From Methylobacter sp. (lineage in GTDB: Bacteria > Pseudomonadota > Gammaproteobacteria > Methylococcales > Methylomonadaceae): 37,950 nt of DNA. The position numbers were made by a program, and so were the translations under genes. Positions within the stretch are counted from its first letter, which is position 1. Each line of letters starts with the position of its first letter. This document shows positions 33,527 to 37,950 of the stretch, in pieces. The stretch covers positions 1 to 37,950 of the forward strand of contig JAUXTH010000147.1 of the NCBI GenBank assembly GCA_030679035.1. Direction: 5' to 3'. The notes below the pieces were generated by a model. That model saw nothing but the letters and a program-made list of their open reading frames with translations, was not told the DNA's origin and made no database searches.

Positions 33527-34183
33527 GTGGCGAGTAAGATTAGTGTGTTATTGGTCGATGATCATGCCGTGGTTCGGACCGGTTACAAAGCCTATCTTTC
33601 CTTATCCGATAAAATCGGACAGGTTTATGAGGCGGATCGGGGCGAGGTAGCCTGTCAAATGTACAGCCGGCATCAACCGGATATTGTGGTGACGGATCTA
33701 TCGATGCCGGGCATCGGCGGTTTTGAAAGTATCAGGAGGCTGATCAACCGCGATCCGCACTGTAAAATCCTGGTATTCAGCATTCACAATGAGTTGGTTT
33801 ATGTGACGCGGGCGCTTGCGGCCGGAGCTAAGGGCTATATCACTAAAAGCAGCGTGCCTGAAACGCTGATCACCGCAGTGTATAAAATAGCCCAGGGCGG
33901 CACTTATGTTGATCCTGATATTGCTCAACAACTGGCCGTTTCTATGGCTGGCGAACAGGACGAAGCGGAAAAAATCAAGCTGCTTTCCCCGAGGGAGTTC
34001 GATGTGTTCTGTTTATTGGCGAATGGCTATACCGTCCGAAAAGCGGCGGAAAAACTGTGTTTAAGCTATAAAACAGTGTGCAACCACGGTACCGTCATCA
34101 AGGAAAAAATGGGCGCGGAAACGTTGGCCGAGCTGACCTTGTTGGCAAGCCGACAAGGTCTTATTGAAGTGCATGAAAATTAA
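33527..34183 (+). CDS. LuxR/NarL-type response regulator divergent from mxaF (candidate MxaB)
   Basis: I chose the GTG at 33527 (218 residues) because AAGGAG sits seven bases upstream; an upstream TTG frame lacks such a site. The receiver has the acidic pair 11-12, phospho-acceptor Asp57 (VVTDLSMPGIGG) and GAKGYITK. The C-terminal helix-turn-helix is LSPREFDVF...YTVRKAAEKLCLSYKTVCN. It is a paralog of the regulator at 21054-21698. A LuxR-type regulator MxaB activates mxa transcription in methylotrophs, and divergence from mxaF fits that role. No kinase gene is adjacent; the NarX-type kinase 10 kb away may phosphorylate both paralogs. Confidence 0.88.
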   Translation: MASKISVLLVDDHAVVRTGYKAYLSLSDKIGQVYEADRGEVACQMYSRHQPDIVVTDLSMPGIGGFESIRRLINRDPHCKILVFSIHNELVYVTRALAAGAKGYITKSSVPETLITAVYKIAQGGTYVDPDIAQQLAVSMAGEQDEAEKIKLLSPREFDVFCLLANGYTVRKAAEKLCLSYKTVCNHGTVIKEKMGAETLAELTLLASRQGLIEVHEN

Positions 34184-34190
34184 TCACGGT

Positions 34191-34216
34191 GTAGGGGCAA
34201 TCCTTGATGGTTGCCC
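34191..34216. repeat. Single arm of the GTAGGGG repeat
   Basis: 26 bases, GTAGGGGCAATCC then TTGATGGTTGCCC, closely matching one arm of the elements at 17715 and 24746 but with no second arm. It lies in the 35-base gap between the convergent response-regulator gene and mxaD. Confidence 0.85.
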
Positions 34217-34218
34217 TT

Positions 34219-34749
34219 TTATTTTTCCAGCTTTTGTTTTAGCCCCATCAAACCGTTCTTAAAAAACGTATTCATCGCTTTAACAGCCGCAGCATCATTC
34301 AAGTTCTCAGGTGGAGTATTGCCGCTGTCGCCACGATAGAAGCGGCTTTTTAGTGTAACCACGCTGGTATTGGCATCAGCTCTAGCCTTTACCTGGAGGT
34401 TGGTGGTGTACGAACCGACCGGAAATGCCGTTACATTTTCGACTTTAAGGCGGTAATTGTATTCATGATCTTTATCGCTGTAAAAATCCAGGCTCTCTAC
34501 CAGTTGCCCGTCATTTTGCAGGGTAATGGTTCTAATGCCGTCGGAGGCGTTTTTTCCATCTCCTGAACTTGCTTTGATATCAGGATGCCAGCTGGCAATG
34601 GCATCAAATTGCTTGATTGCATTCCAGACCGCATCAACAGGAACATTAATAGTGATGCTTTCGTTGGCTTTTTGCGGGGTGGGTCCGTGAGCAAGAGAGG
34701 CCGCGGGAAATGATAGGAAACTCAATAATACTAAGGTTAAACGGTTCAT
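34219..34749 (-). CDS. mxaD: MxaD-like periplasmic SRPBCC protein
   Basis: 176 residues, ATG 34749. A signal peptide ends SLAHG. The mature part is a START/SRPBCC-type fold: NVPVDAVWNAIKQFDAIASWHP, GIRTITL, YRLKVENVTAFPVGSY and a C-terminal helix KAMNTFFKNGLMGLKQKLE. MxaD proteins are periplasmic members of this superfamily encoded with mxa genes and were reported to help electron transfer between MDH and cytochrome cL. In many clusters mxaD follows mxaL. Here it lies on the other side of mxaF, beyond the regulator, with its own transcription start presumably in 34750-35031. Confidence 0.8.
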   Translation of the reverse strand: MNRLTLVLLSFLSFPAASLAHGPTPQKANESITINVPVDAVWNAIKQFDAIASWHPDIKASSGDGKNASDGIRTITLQNDGQLVESLDFYSDKDHEYNYRLKVENVTAFPVGSYTTNLQVKARADANTSVVTLKSRFYRGDSGNTPPENLNDAAAVKAMNTFFKNGLMGLKQKLEK

Positions 34750-35031
34750 GTCATTAATGTCATTTATTAAAATAACCTATTATTCATAAAATCGAGTAAA
34801 AGGTATTGGGTAACTTTCCTGATAATGGCAGGGAAAATTTCGTTTTTTAAAAGACTTTAAAAGCCAATAATAAGGCAAATAAATTCCATAATTGCCTTTT
34901 GGCTTCTCAGGCAAAATACCGGGTCATGACATATATAGTTTCCGACGCTGTTTTACCGCTTATGCTTATCAAGTTAGTGTGTTTTCGCAAATGTGGTTTA
35001 ATTACGCAACTAAATTCGTTCAGAGAAAAAA

Positions 35032-36705
35032 ATGTTAAAGAAATATAGTGCGGCGCTGCTGTTCACGTTAGTTTTCGGGATTGCGCAGGTTTATGCGGAT
35101 GGAACCAAGGCGGCGATTGCCAGCGCTCATCCTTTGGCGACGGCGGCCGGTTTTGAAATCCTGGATAAAGGAGGTAATGTGTTCGATGCGGCCGTGGCCG
35201 TCAGCGCAACATTGGCGGTTGTCGAACCCTCGGGTTCCGGGTTGGGCGGCGGCGGCTACTGGCTGCTGCACCGGGAGCAGGATGGCTTTGAAACGATGAT
35301 CGACGGGCGCGAGAAAGCGCCGTTAGCGGCTCATCAGGCGATGTACCTGGATAAGTCAGGCAAGGTGATTCCCCGTTTATCGCTTGATGGCGCGTTGGCT
35401 GCGGCCATTCCCGGACTGCCTGCGGCGTTGGTGCATCTATCGGAAAAATACGGGCGTCTGCCGCTCTCGGAAAGTCTGCAACCTGCGATCAGGGCGGCGG
35501 AGACTGGTTTTGCTATCGGCGAAAAGTACCGGAAGCTGCTCAAAGTCAGGGCTGATGTGATAAAAAAACATCCGACTACTGCGCAGATATTTCTAAGCGG
35601 CGGCAAAATTCCCGAGACCTACTCAATACTTCGACAGCCGGATTTGGCCGATACCTTAAAGCAGCTGGCCGATTCAGGCCGGGACGGATTTTACGGCGGC
35701 GAGATAGCCGACAAATTGGTGGCTGGCGTCAATAAGGCGGGAGGCATCTGGACCAAGCAGGATCTGGCTGCCTATCAGGTTGTCGAGCGTGAGCCGGTAA
35801 AAGGCAATTATCGCGGCATTAAAATTACCAGCGCCGCGCCGTCGTCATCCGGCGGCATCGTGTTGATTGAAGCGCTGAATATTCTATCGGGCTATGATTT
35901 GAAACAGGCCGATGAGCTGACCCGAAAGCATCTGATTACCGAGGCCCTGCGGCGCGCTTATCACGACCGGGCTTTATATCTGGGCGATTCTGACTTTATC
36001 GAGATGCCGGTCAAGCGCCTGTTGAATGAAGATTATGCGGCCGGATTACGCAGCAGTCTGCGGCCTGACAAGGCATTGCCCAGCGCGATGCTGTCAGGCG
36101 AAATCGAGCGGCAACCCGAAGGCGTCAATACCACGCATTTTTCGATTATTGACGAGCAGGGCAATCGGGTTGCCGCAACGTTGAGTGTCAACTTTCCGTT
36201 TGGCGCGGGCTTGGTGGCGGATGGAACCGGCGTGTTGCTGAATGATCAAATGGATGATTTTGCCAGCCTGCCGGGCGCGATGAACGGCTACGGGTTGGTA
36301 GGCGGCATTGCCAATGCGATTGCACCGGGCAAGCGCATGTTGTCCAGCATGACGCCCACTTTCCTTGACGACGGCAAAAACGTTGCGGTATTGGGAACAC
36401 CCGGCGGCAGCCGCATTACTTCGATGGTGCTGCTGGCCGCGCTGGATTTTGCCCAAGGCCATGAGCCGGACTCATGGGTGCAAGTGCCGCGCTTCCATCA
36501 CCAGTTTATGCCCGATGCGTTGGAATATGAAAAAGGCGCACTGTCGGCAGATGAGTTAACCGGCCTTGCCGCAATGGGGCATCAGCTGAAAGAGGCGCGT
36601 TACAATTATGGCGATATGCAGGCGGTGCAGTGGAATAAAACCACGCATCAGCTGGCTGCGGCCAGTGATCGCCGGGGCGAGGGCAGGGCTGTTGTTGGGC
36701 GTTAA
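35032..36705 (+). CDS. ggt: Gamma-glutamyltranspeptidase
   Basis: 557 residues, ATG 35032. A signal peptide ends near VYADG. The enzyme hydrolyses or transfers the gamma-glutamyl group of glutathione in the periplasm and self-cleaves before a Thr. The motif NTTHFSIID places the nucleophile at Thr367, giving a small subunit of ~191 residues, as in E. coli. Other family landmarks are GSGLGGGGYWLL, DGREKAP, PSSSGG, LLNDQMDDFA and the late GTPGGSRI. The upstream 34750-35031 contains no gene. It is followed by a palindromic repeat and a phosphopantetheinyl transferase gene. Confidence 0.95.
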   Translation: MLKKYSAALLFTLVFGIAQVYADGTKAAIASAHPLATAAGFEILDKGGNVFDAAVAVSATLAVVEPSGSGLGGGGYWLLHREQDGFETMIDGREKAPLAAHQAMYLDKSGKVIPRLSLDGALAAAIPGLPAALVHLSEKYGRLPLSESLQPAIRAAETGFAIGEKYRKLLKVRADVIKKHPTTAQIFLSGGKIPETYSILRQPDLADTLKQLADSGRDGFYGGEIADKLVAGVNKAGGIWTKQDLAAYQVVEREPVKGNYRGIKITSAAPSSSGGIVLIEALNILSGYDLKQADELTRKHLITEALRRAYHDRALYLGDSDFIEMPVKRLLNEDYAAGLRSSLRPDKALPSAMLSGEIERQPEGVNTTHFSIIDEQGNRVAATLSVNFPFGAGLVADGTGVLLNDQMDDFASLPGAMNGYGLVGGIANAIAPGKRMLSSMTPTFLDDGKNVAVLGTPGGSRITSMVLLAALDFAQGHEPDSWVQVPRFHHQFMPDALEYEKGALSADELTGLAAMGHQLKEARYNYGDMQAVQWNKTTHQLAAASDRRGEGRAVVGR

Positions 36706-36758
36706 GGTATTTTTCTTCGTTACCACACGCTGGGGTAATGCCATCAACTTAAGTCTTG

Positions 36759-36841
36759 CAGGAGTCGCTCCGTGCCCGCGACCGGCTCTGGCTGAGATTA
36801 TTGAGCGCTGCCAAAATGTCGCGGGCATGGCCCGCTCCTAC
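36759..36841. repeat. Imperfect inverted repeat, REP-like
   Basis: The left arm GCAGGAGTCGCTCCGTGCCC (continuing GCGAC) and the right arm GTCGCGGGCATGGCCCGCTC (ending CTAC) are imperfect reverse complements separated by about 35 bases. It is a further repeat family, distinct from GTAGGGG, lying between ggt and the transferase gene. Confidence 0.75.
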
Positions 36842-36921
36842 GGTGCCAGTTTCCTTGAATCAATGGCGGTGATGCGTTGTGCCGGAACGGGAACAAATAT
36901 CAAATTCAGCAGGAATATGTG

Positions 36922-37608
36922 TTGAATACCGACACAATTCAAATGTGGCATGGCACTATCGCTGCTGAAGATGCGCATTATCAAAATTACTGGCGCGTTC
37001 TTGATACCGACGAGCAAGCCCGTGCCGGAAAATTTAAAAATGACTTGCTGCGGAAACGCTATGTTGAAGTGCATGGCCGTTTAAGGAATCTATTGGCCGG
37101 GATACTTAACGAGTCGCCGGAAAAGATACGCATAAAAACCGCCGAACATGGTAAGCCCTTTCTTGTCGATACGCCTGAGCTGGCGTTCAATCTGTCCCAT
37201 TCGGCAGACGCTATGGTGATTGCCGTAGGTCGAAACTGCCGGTTGGGTGTGGATGTTGAGTTTTGTAAACCGAGAACCAGCATGGTTGGGCTGGTCGATA
37301 AATGTTTTGCCGAAGAAGAAATCGCCTACTGGAATGCGTTGCGGGAAGCTCAACAAACAGTTGAGTTTTACCGCTTCTGGACACGCAAAGAGGCCTTCGT
37401 CAAAGCCACGGGGCACGGAATTTCCTTGGGTTTGAGTCTTTGTGTCGTTAATCCTGAAAACCCGACCGGGTTTTTAAGGGTTCCGGAGGGTTGCGGCGAG
37501 GCTTCAACGTGGCATGTGGAGGATATAGATTTAGGACCGGGTGTTTGCAGTGCTTTAGTGGCGGATAAGGATATCGTTGGAGTTAAGCTTATAGCTTTGG
37601 AATTATGA
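36922..37608 (+). CDS. 4-prime-phosphopantetheinyl transferase (Sfp type)
   Basis: About 228 residues. The start is probably TTG 36922 (or GTG 36919), because AGGAA at 36911-36915 sits at good spacing; ATG 36943 is a shorter alternative. The enzyme moves phosphopantetheine from CoA to carrier proteins. Family motifs are present: GKPFLVDTPELAFNLSHS, LGVDVEF (Mg-binding Asp and Glu) and FYRFWTRKEAFVKATGHG. It resembles the Sfp/Gsp group rather than AcpS. No polyketide or non-ribosomal peptide genes are in the window, so the target carrier protein is unknown. Confidence 0.9.
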   Translation: MNTDTIQMWHGTIAAEDAHYQNYWRVLDTDEQARAGKFKNDLLRKRYVEVHGRLRNLLAGILNESPEKIRIKTAEHGKPFLVDTPELAFNLSHSADAMVIAVGRNCRLGVDVEFCKPRTSMVGLVDKCFAEEEIAYWNALREAQQTVEFYRFWTRKEAFVKATGHGISLGLSLCVVNPENPTGFLRVPEGCGEASTWHVEDIDLGPGVCSALVADKDIVGVKLIALEL

Positions 37609-37745
37609 GCTTGGTGTTAGTATTTTTCCCGATGACGGATAACGATCCGGATGTGCTGTTGCGCTATGCCGATCAAGCCATGTATATCGCCAAGCAATCG
37701 GGTAAGAACCGCTACCATTTCTTTGATCTCACGCATGATCAGTAA
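37607..37745 (+). pseudogene. C-terminal remnant of a GGDEF diguanylate cyclase, frameshifted
   Basis: From 37607 one frame reads ELGVSIFPDDG then hits a stop. From 37641 another frame reads NDPDVLLRYADQAMYIAKQ, then SGKNRYHFFDL, to TAA at 37743-37745. Joined, they give the typical C-terminal end of a GGDEF domain (GVSIFPDDG...LLRYADQAMYIAK...GKNRY). One extra base near 37639-37640 explains the break. The catalytic GGDEF motif and everything upstream are missing, so only about 45 codons survive, abutting the transferase stop codon. Confidence 0.8.
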
Positions 37746-37950
37746 AGCTACGCCTATTGCACATTCGGCGGGAATTGGATAATCAGGGTGATATGCGTTT
37801 CAATTAACTACTGATGTTACGCAGTCAGTCGAATTTCGATCGCTTTAACATTAAAGTGTCGCTAGCGCGACAGTTGATTGAAGCGGGTTCTCGCACCCGA
37901 AGGCGAGTTACTTTCTTTTGCTTCGCCTCGGCAACTGCTCCTGCGTTGCT
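37746..37950. other. Right-edge non-coding region with repeat start
   Basis: No gene is recognisable. A short hairpin GTGTCGCTAGCGCGAC-like sequence lies near 37857-37871. From about 37918 the sequence CTCGGCAACTGCTCCTGCG begins another copy of the dispersed repeat found at 2607 and 29465, cut by the window edge. Confidence 0.5.

Overview
The window reads as chromosomal DNA of a gammaproteobacterial methanotroph or methylotroph, probably order Methylococcales. The main evidence is a nearly complete minus-strand mxa locus for the periplasmic, PQQ-dependent, calcium-type methanol dehydrogenase (mxaF, J, G, I, R, S, A, C, K, L, plus a displaced mxaD). It sits among ordinary gammaproteobacterial housekeeping genes (mfd, miaB, ybeZ-ybeY-ybeX). 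No tRNA, rRNA, CRISPR array, phage or intact insertion sequence was seen. The DNA is densely seeded with short palindromic dispersed repeats.

Layout. 1-3.4 kb: four minus-strand genes for exported proteins (a papain-fold-like protein, a pyroglutamyl-peptidase-like protein with a signal peptide, a heptad-repeat lipoprotein, a small cysteine-containing periplasmic protein). 3.4-7.5 kb: mfd and a CsiV-like gene. 7.7-10.1 kb: a two-gene energy-taxis unit, a free PAS protein overlapping a chemoreceptor without a periplasmic domain. 10.3-13.9 kb: miaB-ybeZ-ybeY-ybeX. 14-15.6 kb: pterin carbinolamine dehydratase, an unknown lipoprotein and a small PA3496-like gene. 15.7-19.6 kb: pgaBCD for poly-N-acetylglucosamine, without pgaA. 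19.6-21 kb: a hairpin-rich spacer, a 57-residue membrane protein and a flavin reductase family protein.

21-34.7 kb: the methanol oxidation locus. Transcription runs right to left. MxaF and MxaI form the enzyme, MxaG is its electron acceptor cytochrome cL, MxaJ is a periplasmic accessory protein, and MxaR/S/A/C/K/L are the MoxR ATPase/DUF58/VWA machinery known to be needed for calcium insertion and maturation. MxaF carries alanine where XoxF enzymes carry the extra lanthanide-coordinating aspartate, so it is the calcium form. A NarX-type histidine kinase with a LuxR-type response regulator lies at the downstream end. A second, closely related response regulator is divergent from mxaF. Together they are candidates for the regulators of the lanthanide/calcium methanol dehydrogenase switch (MxaY/MxaB-like).

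The most unusual observation is that dispersed repeats have entered this operon repeatedly. They occupy four intergenic junctions (mxaF/J, I/R, R/S, K/L). Two more appear to have been captured in frame inside coding sequences: next to the metal-site motif of MxaC and in the dimerisation domain of the histidine kinase. Three direct repeats in the mxaF/regulator divergent region are candidate operators.

35-37.9 kb: gamma-glutamyltranspeptidase, an Sfp-type phosphopantetheinyl transferase and a frameshifted C-terminal remnant of a GGDEF diguanylate cyclase.
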